From: Hyphomicrobiales bacterium
GTDB lineage: Bacteria; Pseudomonadota; Alphaproteobacteria; Rhizobiales; JAJFHB01
Direction: 5' to 3'
NCBI GenBank assembly: GCA_021775755.1
Contig: JAJFHE010000039.1
Location: 62,001 to 126,000, forward strand
DNA: 64,000 bases
Below are positions 25,177 through 34,760 of this stretch, one piece after another. The notes under the pieces are model-generated. The model made no database searches, had not been told where the DNA came from, and was given only the letters and a program-made list of their open reading frames with translations. The position numbers were made by a program, and so were the translations under genes. Position 1 is the first letter of the stretch; every line of letters starts with the position of its first letter.

Positions 25177-25701
25177 TCAGTCGCGGGGTGGCCAGCCAAG
25201 CTCGGTCTTGCGTGGCGAGGCATAGGCTGAACTCAGATGCCACCAGAACGTGCCGGCGAGTGCGCCGGCGATGGTGAGGATCATGCACAACAGGCCGATG
25301 AGAATGCTGCGGTCCGCGGTGGCGGTGATGTCGGCGCCGGCTGTTTCAAGCTGGCGTTGCGCAACCGCGTTGGCCGGTGACGCGGAGTGCCACAACAGCG
25401 ATGCATAACGCTTTGGGCGCTCCTGTGCGTGCGGGGGTTTGATCTCGTTTACCCAGGAGATTTCGACGTCCGCGGGCGGTGTTGCCGCGAGCACGCCCTT
25501 GGCACCGGCAATGCCGAGCACGAACCCTGCGATTAGTCCGAATACGAGGTAGAACAGAAGGACCGAGCGGCGGTGCACATCGAGGCGCCGCGAACAGATG
25601 CGCAGCACTTCGCCCGCCTGATCCTCGTAGTGTCCGCCGCTCCGCGCGGCTCTGGCCCGTGCCAGGACGTGGCCTTGTCTCAAAGCGCTTGCTGCCGACA
25701 T
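25177..25701 (-). CDS. Hypothetical membrane protein with two transmembrane helices
   Basis: A 174-residue protein. Helix one is SVLLFYLVFGLIAGFVLGIAG at about 46-66; helix two is ILIGLLCMILTIAGALAGTFWW at about 137-158. A ~70-residue loop between them contains IKPPHAQERPKRYASLLW. The cytoplasmic N-terminus is Arg/Ala-rich. GGGGA precedes the ATG. It lies 17 bp upstream of the sortase-like gene on the same strand and is probably co-transcribed, but it has no LPxTG-type sorting signal. No family recognised. Confidence 0.6.
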   Translation of the reverse strand: MSAASALRQGHVLARARAARSGGHYEDQAGEVLRICSRRLDVHRRSVLLFYLVFGLIAGFVLGIAGAKGVLAATPPADVEISWVNEIKPPHAQERPKRYASLLWHSASPANAVAQRQLETAGADITATADRSILIGLLCMILTIAGALAGTFWWHLSSAYASPRKTELGWPPRD

Positions 25702-25840
25702 GATGGTTCCCCGCATTCACGATCACGATTCGTTTGGCTAAGCGGGAGTTGAGCGTTTCTTTGAGGCCAGAGTTTTGTTGAACTTTGCAGCTTTCCAGGA
25801 GATTTGACGGCAACAATGTGGCGCTCGCCCCCGAGGGGTG

Positions 25841-26461
25841 TCAGCCCGCCGGCCGCCAGCCCATGCCGACATGTCCGGGCTGCGCCGCCACGCGGTCAAG
25901 CCAGGCGCCAATTGCCGGGTAGCCGGAAAGCTCGAACTCACCGTCCGAGGCCATGTGGGTATAGGCGTAAAGCGCGACATCGGCGATAGAACAGGCACGG
26001 CCGGAGAAGTAGTCGGCGCGGTCAAGATGGCGCTCCATGACATCGAGCGCGGCGTAGCCGCGTGAATGCCACTCGGCGATCTGGTCGCCGGTTTTCTGTT
26101 CGCGGCCGCCCGGAATGACCTTCAGCCAGAAACGGGCAACGGCAATGTAGGGCTCGTGGCTGTATTGCTCAAAGAACATCCATTGCAGCACCTGTGCACG
26201 GTCATAAGCGTCGTCGGGCAAAAGCTGTGTGCCATCGGCGAGATACCACATGGCGGCGTTGGATTCGGTAATCGCGCGGCCGTCGTCGAGCACGAGCGTG
26301 GGGACCTTGCCGTTCGGGTTGACGGCGAGAAACTCCGGCGTGCGGCTCTCGCCTTTCAGTATGTCGGTTTCTTCGATCCGAAACGGAATGCCAAGTCGCG
26401 CCATGACAAGCCGCAGCTTGTAGCAATTACCGGAGTCCTGCATGGAGTAGAGTGTGTGCAT
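25841..26461 (-). CDS. Glutathione S-transferase family protein
   Basis: A 206-residue cytoplasmic protein with an N-terminal thioredoxin-like GST domain (LYSMQDSGNCYKLRLVMARLG; FLAVNPNGKVPTLVLDDGRAITESNAAMWYLA, where ES binds the glutathione gamma-glutamyl group) and an all-helical C-domain (CSIADVALYAYTHMASDGEFEL). S8 and N12 near SMQDSGN are candidate catalytic polar residues. The substrate is unknown. It follows the NAD-dependent oxidoreductase gene, 54 bp away on the same strand. Confidence 0.87.
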   Translation of the reverse strand: MHTLYSMQDSGNCYKLRLVMARLGIPFRIEETDILKGESRTPEFLAVNPNGKVPTLVLDDGRAITESNAAMWYLADGTQLLPDDAYDRAQVLQWMFFEQYSHEPYIAVARFWLKVIPGGREQKTGDQIAEWHSRGYAALDVMERHLDRADYFSGRACSIADVALYAYTHMASDGEFELSGYPAIGAWLDRVAAQPGHVGMGWRPAG

Positions 26462-26515
26462 GTGACGTGTTCCACTGCTGGGATGTTGTCGCCGGGAGGC
26501 CGCAACTCGCTTGAT

Positions 26516-27832
26516 TCAAGAGAACGCCGCTTCCATCTCGCGGCGAATGGCGGTGTGTTCTTCTCTCAGGCCCGTAACCGCATCTTGCGAAATTGCATCG
26601 CCGGCCGCAACGTCACGGATGAGAGTGACGCCATGGGCAAGGCCGATGGGCAGGCCGCCGAGCCTGACACTTGAGCGCGCCGGCATGAGGCGGCCCCAGA
26701 CCGTGTAACCGCCCTCGCCGTCAAGGGTTTCTCCCGCTTTCAGATCACGCTTTGCCACGGCCACGACATCGCCGCGCCAGCCGCGGGCGGTGCCGGTGGC
26801 CTCACCGCGCAGGGCCGCGTTGACGATCGATGGATTGAGTTCCAGGCCGATGAGGTGATAGGGGCGGTAGAGAGCGGCATAGCGGCCGCTGTCATCGGTC
26901 GCGAGGCCGTACTGGCGGAAACAGTCGGCGGCGTAGTCGTTGGGCGCTTCGAACACCACATAGACGCCCCAGCGCAGGTCGTTCTCAATTTCGCGGCCAT
27001 CGCGGGCAAGCGAAGAAACGACCTCAACCGTTCCGGAACTTCTCAAGATGCCGCCGCGGTTCGACGGACGCAGTACATTCTGCAGGTCGCTCGCGGCGCA
27101 GGGCGGAAACGCGAGGCCGTCATCAGGCGCATCGAGACCGCAGGCATTGGCAATCGCCGCCATCTCGATGGATGATTTCGTGCCGTCGAGAAACGAATTG
27201 AACATCTGCGGGTTCATGCCCGCATCCGCCGCCTGTTCGGCCGTCAGGCCGTAGTGGTCCCACACCGTGTCAGGGGTGGAGGCGTGGTAAGAGGGCAGAT
27301 ACTTCGTGCCCTTGCCGGCGCAGACGACAGGAAAGCCCGAAATGCGCGCCCAGTCGACCAGTTCCGACACCAGGGCGGGCTGGTCGCCATAGGCCATGGC
27401 GTAGACAAGACCGGCCGCCGCCGCCTCGCGGGCAAGCAATGGGCCCGCGAGCACGTCAGCCTCGACATTGACCATGACGACATGACGGCCATTTCGAAGA
27501 GCCGCGCGGGCGTGGCGCAGGCCGGCGAGCGGATTGCCGGTGGCTTCCACCACGACTTCGATGCCGTCGAAAGCGCAGGCGTCTTCGCCATTGTCGGTGA
27601 ACGTCGTGGCGGCGATCATTTCATCGCGCCAGCCGACGGTTCGGCAGGCTTTGCGTGCCCTGTCGACATCGAGGTCGGCAATCACATCGACGCGGATGTG
27701 AGGTGAGGTTGGTACCTGGGCGAGAAACATCGACGCGAACTTGCCGGCGCCAATGAGGGCAACCCGGATGGGCCCGTTCTCGTCGAGACGCCTGGCGAGG
27801 AGCGGGGGCAGGGACGGGGACAGTGAGCTCAT
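26516..27832 (-). CDS. NAD(P)-dependent oxidoreductase with C-terminal SAF domain
   Basis: A 438-residue protein. The N-terminal Rossmann domain (RVALIGAGKFASMFLAQV; VVVEATGNPLAGLRHARAAL) is homoserine-dehydrogenase-like. The C-terminus (DVVAVAKRDLKAGETLDGEGGYTVWG, LPIGLAHGVTLIRDVAAGDAI) is an SAF domain, as in sugar-acid dehydratases and antifreeze-like proteins. Such fusions occur in sugar or sugar-acid catabolism. The ATG overlaps the stop of the upstream monooxygenase gene (ATGA), so the two are co-translated. The exact reaction is unknown. Confidence 0.8.
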   Translation of the reverse strand: MSSLSPSLPPLLARRLDENGPIRVALIGAGKFASMFLAQVPTSPHIRVDVIADLDVDRARKACRTVGWRDEMIAATTFTDNGEDACAFDGIEVVVEATGNPLAGLRHARAALRNGRHVVMVNVEADVLAGPLLAREAAAAGLVYAMAYGDQPALVSELVDWARISGFPVVCAGKGTKYLPSYHASTPDTVWDHYGLTAEQAADAGMNPQMFNSFLDGTKSSIEMAAIANACGLDAPDDGLAFPPCAASDLQNVLRPSNRGGILRSSGTVEVVSSLARDGREIENDLRWGVYVVFEAPNDYAADCFRQYGLATDDSGRYAALYRPYHLIGLELNPSIVNAALRGEATGTARGWRGDVVAVAKRDLKAGETLDGEGGYTVWGRLMPARSSVRLGGLPIGLAHGVTLIRDVAAGDAISQDAVTGLREEHTAIRREMEAAFS

Positions 27833-29010
27833 GTTTCGCTGTAGATCCAGTTGACGCGTCGGTACCAACTTTGCGGTCCCTGGCGCTGAATGATGCGATT
27901 GCGGATGAACCGGGTGATGCCGCCGGCGTGATAGATATTGCCCTGTTTGCGGCTTTGCCGGCGGATGCGCGCGGTGCGTGGCCTGCGCGCTGCTTCATAG
28001 GCCTTGAGGGCTGCCGCCACACCGTCTGCCGGGTCACGCAGGGTTTCGGCAAGGCGGTCCGCGTCCTCAATCGCCATGGCGGCCCCTTGCGCCAGATAGG
28101 GCAGCACCGCATGGGCGGCGTCGCCAAGCAGCGTGACCCGCCCCGAACTCCACCGGGCAAGCGGCGCCAGATCTGCGAGCGCCCATTTTCGGTAGGCGGG
28201 TGCTGCCTCGAGGATGGCTTTCACCGGACCGCAGGCATCTTCAAACTCCTGCAGCAGTTCGCTTTTGTCGCCAAGTGCGTTCCAGCCTTCGTCGCGCCAA
28301 GCGCTGCTCACCATCGCAACGACATTGAAGGAACGGCCCGAACTGATCGGGTAATGCACGAGATGGCGTCCAGGCAGCATCCATAATGCAGCGGCGTTCC
28401 AGGCGGTGTCTTGCGGCATTGCCTCGCGCTCCAGCGTCACGCGATAGGCGGTGTGGTTGGCGAATGCCGGCGCCACGGTGTCGTTGAGGCCGGCACGGAC
28501 GTTCGACCAGATGCCGTCGGCGCCGATCAGGGCGCGTCCCGTGATGCGGTGGCCATGCTCGGTTGTTGCCGTGACGCTGTCCGGTGTTTGCTCAAAGCCG
28601 GTAACCCGCTGGCCGGTTTTGAGTTTGATCGCGCCGTCGCTCCAGCAGGCGTCGAGGAGAGCCCGGTGAAGGTCCCACCGGTGCGCCACCGCATAGGGTA
28701 CGCCGAAACGGTCTTTGAACCCGGTGCCGAGAGGAATGCGTCCAAGCGCATCGCCGCTGATGCCGTCCATGATACGCAGGTCGTCCGGTTCCACCAGATC
28801 CGGTTCCAGCCTGTCGTAAATGCCCCACTTGCGCAACAGCCGCCCGGCGTTCGGTCCAAGCTGCAGTCCGGCGCCGAATTCGGAAAAATTCTCTGCCCGC
28901 TCGAGCACCACAACCTCATGGCCTGTCCGCGCCAGCGCAACCGCGGCCATGAGGCCGCCAATCCCGCCCCCGGCTATGACGATCGGCAATTGGCTTTCGG
29001 GAGTGTTCAT
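27829..29010 (-). CDS. FAD-dependent aromatic monooxygenase (salicylate hydroxylase-like)
   Basis: A ~393-residue group A flavin monooxygenase. Seen are the GxGxxG FAD site (IVIAGGGIGGLMAAVALARTG), the DG motif (LIGADGIWSNVR) and the GD motif (RVTLLGDAAHAVLPYLAQGAAMAIEDA). NADH-dependent relatives hydroxylate salicylate or 3-hydroxybenzoate. The frame stays open to 29121; the start at 29010 puts the FAD strand at the usual distance from the N-terminus, but no good ribosome site decides it. It leads the pair with the SAF-domain oxidoreductase. Confidence 0.88.
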   Translation of the reverse strand: MNTPESQLPIVIAGGGIGGLMAAVALARTGHEVVVLERAENFSEFGAGLQLGPNAGRLLRKWGIYDRLEPDLVEPDDLRIMDGISGDALGRIPLGTGFKDRFGVPYAVAHRWDLHRALLDACWSDGAIKLKTGQRVTGFEQTPDSVTATTEHGHRITGRALIGADGIWSNVRAGLNDTVAPAFANHTAYRVTLEREAMPQDTAWNAAALWMLPGRHLVHYPISSGRSFNVVAMVSSAWRDEGWNALGDKSELLQEFEDACGPVKAILEAAPAYRKWALADLAPLARWSSGRVTLLGDAAHAVLPYLAQGAAMAIEDADRLAETLRDPADGVAAALKAYEAARRPRTARIRRQSRKQGNIYHAGGITRFIRNRIIQRQGPQSWYRRVNWIYSET

Positions 29011-29124
29011 GTCGTTTGGCGTCATTTTGCAGGCGGGAGTGACGCAAGCAGCATGCGGTGCGCGAAGGGGCTGGTCAACAAGGGTTTCGGGGTAATCGGG
29101 CGCGGGCGTGATTTTGTTCATCCC

Positions 29125-29141
29125 ATATCGTGGAATGATAT
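29125..29141. promoter_or_regulatory. Short inverted repeat in the divergent intergenic region
   Basis: ATATC-N7-GATAT, flanked by CCC on both outer sides, lies in AT-rich DNA between the monooxygenase (minus) and the ketopantoate-reductase-like gene (plus). It may be a regulator site shared by both; the arms are short. Confidence 0.3.
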
Positions 29142-29246
29142 CCCAAAATATTTGCGCTTCATCTCATTTGCCGTATTCTTCTCAAGTGGACTGGCAATCG
29201 TCAGCCATTAAGAGCATCCGCAGGAGTGGATGCTAGGAGAGCGATC

Positions 29247-30254
29247 ATGAAAATCTGCGTTATCGGCGCCGGGGCGATCGGCGGATTGCTGGCGGCCGGA
29301 TTTGCCGGCGCGGGAAACGACGTCACGATTGTCGACCGCGGCGCGCATCTGGCAGCGATTCAGGATGAAGGTCTGACGGTGCATTGGCATGACGGGCGTG
29401 AGCAGACGGTCAAGGTGCGCGCGGTGGACAGTGTCGAAGGTCTCGGCGCGCAGGATCTGGTGGTGCTGGCACTGAAAGCGCATTTCCTCGATCAGGTGGC
29501 GCGCGACATCGATCATGTGCTCGGGGCCGACACAATGATCATGCCGGTTCAGAACGGCATTCCCTGGTGGTACTTTCACAAGCTCGAAGGACGATACGAA
29601 GGACAAAGGCTGGAAAGCCTCGACGCTTCGGGGCTGTTGTCGCGTCATATTCCCTCCGACCGCATAACCGGTTGTGTCGTTTATCCCGCCGCCGGCGCTA
29701 CGGCGCCCGGCGTGATTACGCATGTCGAGGGCGACCGGTTTCCGATCGGCGAACTTGACGGGTCGACGACACCGAGAATTGAGCGCCTGCATGATGCCCT
29801 GGTGGAGGCCGGGTTCCGCACCCGGATCCTCGACGATATCCGCTCCGAGATCTGGCTCAAGGCGTGGGGCAACCTGTCGTTTAATCCGATCAGTGCGCTC
29901 ACCCATGCGACGCTTGCCGATATTTGCGAGTTTCGGGAGACCCGCGATCTCGCCGCCACGATGATGGCGGAAGCGCAAACGGTTGCGGAAAAACTCGGTG
30001 TCACGTTCCGCCACACGATTGACAAGCGCATCGAGGGCGCACGCTCGGTCGGTGCGCACAAGACATCGATGCTGCAGGATGTCGAGCAGGGCCGCTCGCT
30101 TGAAACCGAGGCCCTGATCGGCGCGGTTCACGAAATTGCCGCGATCACCGCAACACCGGTTCCCGCCATCGCAGCGGTCTATGCGTGCGTCAAGCTCCTG
30201 AACCGGACGATGTTGCTCGAGCACGCTGGCGTGCGGCTTCACAAGGTCGCCTGA
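29247..30254 (+). CDS. 2-dehydropantoate 2-reductase family protein (PanE/ApbA)
   Basis: A 335-residue NADPH-dependent ketoacid reductase. The N-terminal Rossmann site is KICVIGAGAIGGLLAAGFAGAG, followed by VVLALKAHFL and the family's VMPVQNGIPWWYF block. The C-terminal helical domain has SEIWLKAWGNLSFNPISALTHA (catalytic-type Lys/Asn region) and VGAHKTSMLQDVEQGRSLETEALIGAV. AGGAGA precedes the ATG at 29247. Genomes of this group hold several paralogues, so a role in pantothenate synthesis is not certain; the divergent monooxygenase pair hints at catabolism. Confidence 0.87.
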   Translation: MKICVIGAGAIGGLLAAGFAGAGNDVTIVDRGAHLAAIQDEGLTVHWHDGREQTVKVRAVDSVEGLGAQDLVVLALKAHFLDQVARDIDHVLGADTMIMPVQNGIPWWYFHKLEGRYEGQRLESLDASGLLSRHIPSDRITGCVVYPAAGATAPGVITHVEGDRFPIGELDGSTTPRIERLHDALVEAGFRTRILDDIRSEIWLKAWGNLSFNPISALTHATLADICEFRETRDLAATMMAEAQTVAEKLGVTFRHTIDKRIEGARSVGAHKTSMLQDVEQGRSLETEALIGAVHEIAAITATPVPAIAAVYACVKLLNRTMLLEHAGVRLHKVA

Positions 30255-30321
30255 GGGGCTCGCTGCGGCGTATCGTTCTGCGGCAGGCAGGGCACTTGCT
30301 TCGCTGCGGCGAGGGGCATAA

Positions 30322-31575
<1,254 letters not shown>

Positions 31576-31626
31576 CTCGATTGGCGGGTTGCGCAGTATC
31601 AGTGTAAGCGCTTCATTAACCGGTGC

Positions 31627-31649
31627 GGCGTTTTGCACCCCAAAACGCC
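31627..31649 (+). terminator. Hairpin downstream of the aspartate aminotransferase gene
   Basis: GGCGTTTT, loop GCACCCC, AAAACGCC: a perfect 8-bp stem 51 bp after the stop. The stem ends in A/T pairs, but no U-run follows on the plus strand, so termination is plausible, not sure. Confidence 0.4.
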
Positions 31650-31665
31650 TCAGAAACAGGCATTC

Positions 31666-31684
31666 TTGCGTTGGAATTACGCAA
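31666..31684. promoter_or_regulatory. Inverted repeat upstream of the DUF992 gene
   Basis: TTGCGT-N7-ACGCAA, perfect 6-bp arms, about 100 bp upstream of a TAATAT (31772-31777) that could serve as -10 for the DUF992 gene. The regulator is unknown. Confidence 0.3.
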
Positions 31685-31823
31685 TCCAGTTCCTATGTCA
31701 GGAATGAGGGTTTAACGAACCTGAAATCGTCACAGTTTTCTGCTGCGTTACGAGCTGGTCGAAGAATGTGCTAATATTGATGGGATCCTCGGAAAACCGG
31801 GATATCTATGAGGAGAATAAAAA

Positions 31824-32312
31824 ATGAGCAAACGGACCCTTTTTACCGCCGCTGCCCTTGCAACCGCTGTGCTGACAGGTGCTGCGTCGCAGGCACTGGC
31901 GGGCGATACCCGCGTTGAAGTCGGCACGCTGCATTGCACCGTAGAGGGCGGGGCAGGTTTCATTATCGGCTCGAGCAAGGACATGAACTGCCGGTTTGAC
32001 CGCCCGGGCGGGCTGCCGAGCGAGCGCTATGTGGGCACGATCGACAAGATTGGCGTCGACATCGGATGGACCGATCAGTCCTACATCGCATGGACGGTTT
32101 TGGCGCCGACAACAGACGTTTATTCCGGTGCGCTACAGGGCACCTATGGCGGTGCATCCGCCGAAGCGACCATCGGTGCGGGCGTTGGCGCCAATGCGCT
32201 GGTCGGCGGTATCGACCGCTCGTTCGCCCTGCAGCCGCTGAGCGTTCAGGCACAGACCGGCCTCAATGTCGCGGGCGGTCTGGCGCGCATGACGCTTCGC
32301 CACGTAAACTGA
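31824..32312 (+). CDS. DUF992 family secreted protein
   Basis: A 162-residue exported protein: signal peptide SKRTLFTAAALATAVLTGAASQALA, then the DUF992 domain. Typical blocks are VGTLHCTVEGGAGFIIGSSK (two conserved cysteines, one here and one in MNCRF), AWTVLAPTTDVYSGALQGTYGG, GVGANALVGG and QPLSVQAQTGLNVAGG. The family is found almost only in Hyphomicrobiales and relatives; function is unknown. AGGAG 7-8 nt upstream supports the start. A strong terminator follows. Confidence 0.9.
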   Translation: MSKRTLFTAAALATAVLTGAASQALAGDTRVEVGTLHCTVEGGAGFIIGSSKDMNCRFDRPGGLPSERYVGTIDKIGVDIGWTDQSYIAWTVLAPTTDVYSGALQGTYGGASAEATIGAGVGANALVGGIDRSFALQPLSVQAQTGLNVAGGLARMTLRHVN

Positions 32313-32345
32313 CGCAGTCCGAATTCCGCACGCGTGTTGCGGTTC

Positions 32346-32376
32346 AGGGGCGCGCTCAGGCGCGCCCCTTTTTTTG
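32346..32376 (+). terminator. Strong intrinsic terminator after the DUF992 gene
   Basis: AGGGGCGCGC, tetraloop TCAG, GCGCGCCCCT: a perfect 10-bp GC-rich stem followed by a run of seven T. Confidence 0.92.
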
Positions 32377-32542
32377 CCTGTTGCGGCGTGCCAAAACGGC
32401 TCAATTCAGCCGCTTATTCACGCGTATTGTCAGAAAAGCGTCATAAACGCTTGCATGTTCCGCTTAAGCTTGAAACCATGTCGTGGGCCCCATCACGGGA
32501 GAGGCAGACAACTCTCAACCGCAGTCATAATGGGAGGGATAC

Positions 32543-34600
32543 ATGGACCAAACGGGCGGCACTTCTGCGCGGGGACCACGGTGCATTGCACTTGTCGGTC
32601 CCTACTTGAGCGGTAAAACAACACTTCTTGAATCTGTTCTTCATCGTACCGGCGCCATTGGCCGCCAGGGCAAGGTCACCGACGGATCGACGACCGGCGA
32701 TGCCTCACCGGAGGCGCGCTCGCACGGCATGAGCGTTGAGCTTAATGTTGCATCCTGCGAGTATCTCGGCGATCAGTTCACCTTCGTCGATTGTCCAGGA
32801 TCGATTGAATTCGCGCACGAGGGGGCCGAAGTTCTGAACGGTATCGATGCGGCGGTCGTCGTGTGCGAGCCCGATGAAAAGAAAGTTCCCGCGCTGCAGC
32901 TGATCTTGAAGCAGCTTGAAGAGCGCAACATTCCACGGTTCCTGTTTCTTAACAAAATCGATAAGGCGGAAGGGGCGATTCGCGACGTGCTGACTTATCT
33001 GCAGCAAGCCAGCGCCAACCCGCTGGTGCTGCGCCAGCTGCCGGTGTGGGACAATGGTATTGCAACGGGATTTGTCGATCTCGCGCTGTCCCGGGCATTC
33101 GTCTACAAAGAACATGCGGAAAGCGAAGTCGTCGACCTGCCCGATGACCTGAGCGCGGAAAACGATCAGGCAAGGTTCGGCATGCTGGAACAGCTTGCCG
33201 ACTATGACGATGAGCTCATGGAGCAGCTTCTTGAGGACATCGAACCGCCCCGCGACAAGGTATTTGAAGATCTTTCCCGCGAGCTTGCATCGGGGCAGAT
33301 TGTGCCCGTGCTTATTGGCTCGGCGGAGAACGGAAACGGCATCCGGCGCCTGTTGAAGGCATTGCGCCATGAAGCTCCAGGCATTGCGGATACGGCGGCG
33401 CGCCTCGGTGTTGAGGCCTCCGGCGACACCGCCGTGGCGCAGGTGCTCAAGACGTTCCACACCACCCATGGCGGCAAGCTGTCGCTCGCCCGCGTGCTTG
33501 CCGGAAACATTCCCGATGGCACAACTCTTTACGGCAAAGAAGGCCAGGACGAGCGGATCGCCGGTGTGTTCAGCCTTATGGGGCAGGAAACCCAGAAGCT
33601 GCCGGGAGCAGCGGCCGGCGACACGGTGGCGTTCGGCCGGCTGGACGAGATCACGACCGGTGAAACGGTGTCGACGGACAAAGGGGAAACAGTTCAGCTG
33701 GGAACGAATTTCGTGCTGCCGCCGGTCTATGGCAAAGCCGTTTCGGCGAAAGAGCGCAAAGACGAGGTCAAACTCTCGACAGCGCTTGCGAAAATCATCG
33801 AGGAAGATCCCTCGATCCGCCTGGAAGTAAATCAGGACACGAACGAGATGATCATCTGGGGCCAGGGCGAAATGCACCTTCGCGTGGACCTGGAGAGGCT
33901 TGCAGGCAAATACGGCATCGAGACAGAAACGCGTGAACGCCGCATCGCTTACAAGGAAACCATTCGAAAGTCGGTGACCCAGCGCGGCCGCCACAAAAAG
34001 CAGTCCGGCGGACACGGCCAGTTTGGCGATGTCGAGATCGAAATCAAACCGCTCCCGCGCGGCAGCGGCTTTGAGTTCACCGATTCCATCACCGGTGGCG
34101 TGGTGCCGAAGCAGTATATTCCCGCCGTTGAGGCAGGGGCTCGGGAGTTCCTTGCAAGCGGGCCGCTCGGGTTCACGGTTGTCGATATCTCCGTGAAGCT
34201 TATCGATGGCTCTTACCATGCGGTGGATTCGTCTGAGCAGGCGTTCAAGACGGCCGGGCGCATTGCGCTGTCGGAAGGTATGCCGCAGTGCTCGCCGGTG
34301 TTGCTTGAGCCGATCGTTGCGGTCGAGGTTCACTGTCCATCCGATGCGACATCGAAGGTCAATCAGATTGTCAGCGGTCGGCGCGGCCAGTTGCTCGGGT
34401 TCGATGGCCGCGACGGCTGGGCCGGCTGGGATACGGTCAAGGCGCACATGCCTGAGTCGGAAATTCAGAACCTCATCGTTGAACTGCGCTCCGCCACGTC
34501 AGGCGTCGGCACGTTCAGCTACGAGGAAGACCATCTGGCGGAACTCACCGGCAAGCTTGCCGAACAGGTTCTGGCGGCCAATGCCGCAGAGGCCGCCTGA
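32543..34600 (+). CDS. Elongation factor G paralogue (EF-G2-like GTPase)
   Basis: A 685-residue translational GTPase of the EF-G family, but clearly not the housekeeping copy. The P-loop is GPYLSGKT (19-26) and NKID is at 137-140. Switch II reads DCPGS (83-87), where EF-G has DTPGH, so the catalytic histidine is Ser87. Domains II to V are present (GQGEMHLRVDLERLAGKYGIETET; QSGGHGQFGDVEIEIKPLPRG in domain IV). It is missing the usual str operon neighbours and stands alone between two terminators. EF-G2 paralogues have roles in stress, recycling or unknown translation steps. GGGAGG precedes the ATG. Confidence 0.88.
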   Translation: MDQTGGTSARGPRCIALVGPYLSGKTTLLESVLHRTGAIGRQGKVTDGSTTGDASPEARSHGMSVELNVASCEYLGDQFTFVDCPGSIEFAHEGAEVLNGIDAAVVVCEPDEKKVPALQLILKQLEERNIPRFLFLNKIDKAEGAIRDVLTYLQQASANPLVLRQLPVWDNGIATGFVDLALSRAFVYKEHAESEVVDLPDDLSAENDQARFGMLEQLADYDDELMEQLLEDIEPPRDKVFEDLSRELASGQIVPVLIGSAENGNGIRRLLKALRHEAPGIADTAARLGVEASGDTAVAQVLKTFHTTHGGKLSLARVLAGNIPDGTTLYGKEGQDERIAGVFSLMGQETQKLPGAAAGDTVAFGRLDEITTGETVSTDKGETVQLGTNFVLPPVYGKAVSAKERKDEVKLSTALAKIIEEDPSIRLEVNQDTNEMIIWGQGEMHLRVDLERLAGKYGIETETRERRIAYKETIRKSVTQRGRHKKQSGGHGQFGDVEIEIKPLPRGSGFEFTDSITGGVVPKQYIPAVEAGAREFLASGPLGFTVVDISVKLIDGSYHAVDSSEQAFKTAGRIALSEGMPQCSPVLLEPIVAVEVHCPSDATSKVNQIVSGRRGQLLGFDGRDGWAGWDTVKAHMPESEIQNLIVELRSATSGVGTFSYEEDHLAELTGKLAEQVLAANAAEAA

Positions 34601-34622
34601 CGCATCCACAAATTGAATCTGG

Positions 34623-34659
34623 AAGCCCGGGTCCGCTCTGCGGGGCCGGGTTTCTTTTT
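34623..34659 (+). terminator. Intrinsic terminator after the EF-G paralogue
   Basis: AAGCCCGG pairs with CCGGGTTT (one G-T pair), with a 15-nt loop, followed by TTTCTTTTT. Confidence 0.82.
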
Positions 34660-34760
34660 GATTACCTGTCCTCGCGCAAGTTTGATTTGGCTGTGTGTGC
34701 GTGCGTGCTTATCTGCCTACTGATGATTTGATACCCAATACGCGGTGAGGGAGAATTTCG

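Noticed and set aside
32705-34447. A 580-codon open frame on the minus strand
   Set aside because: Antisense to the EF-G paralogue; low-complexity Arg/Leu/Phe/His composition and no motif.
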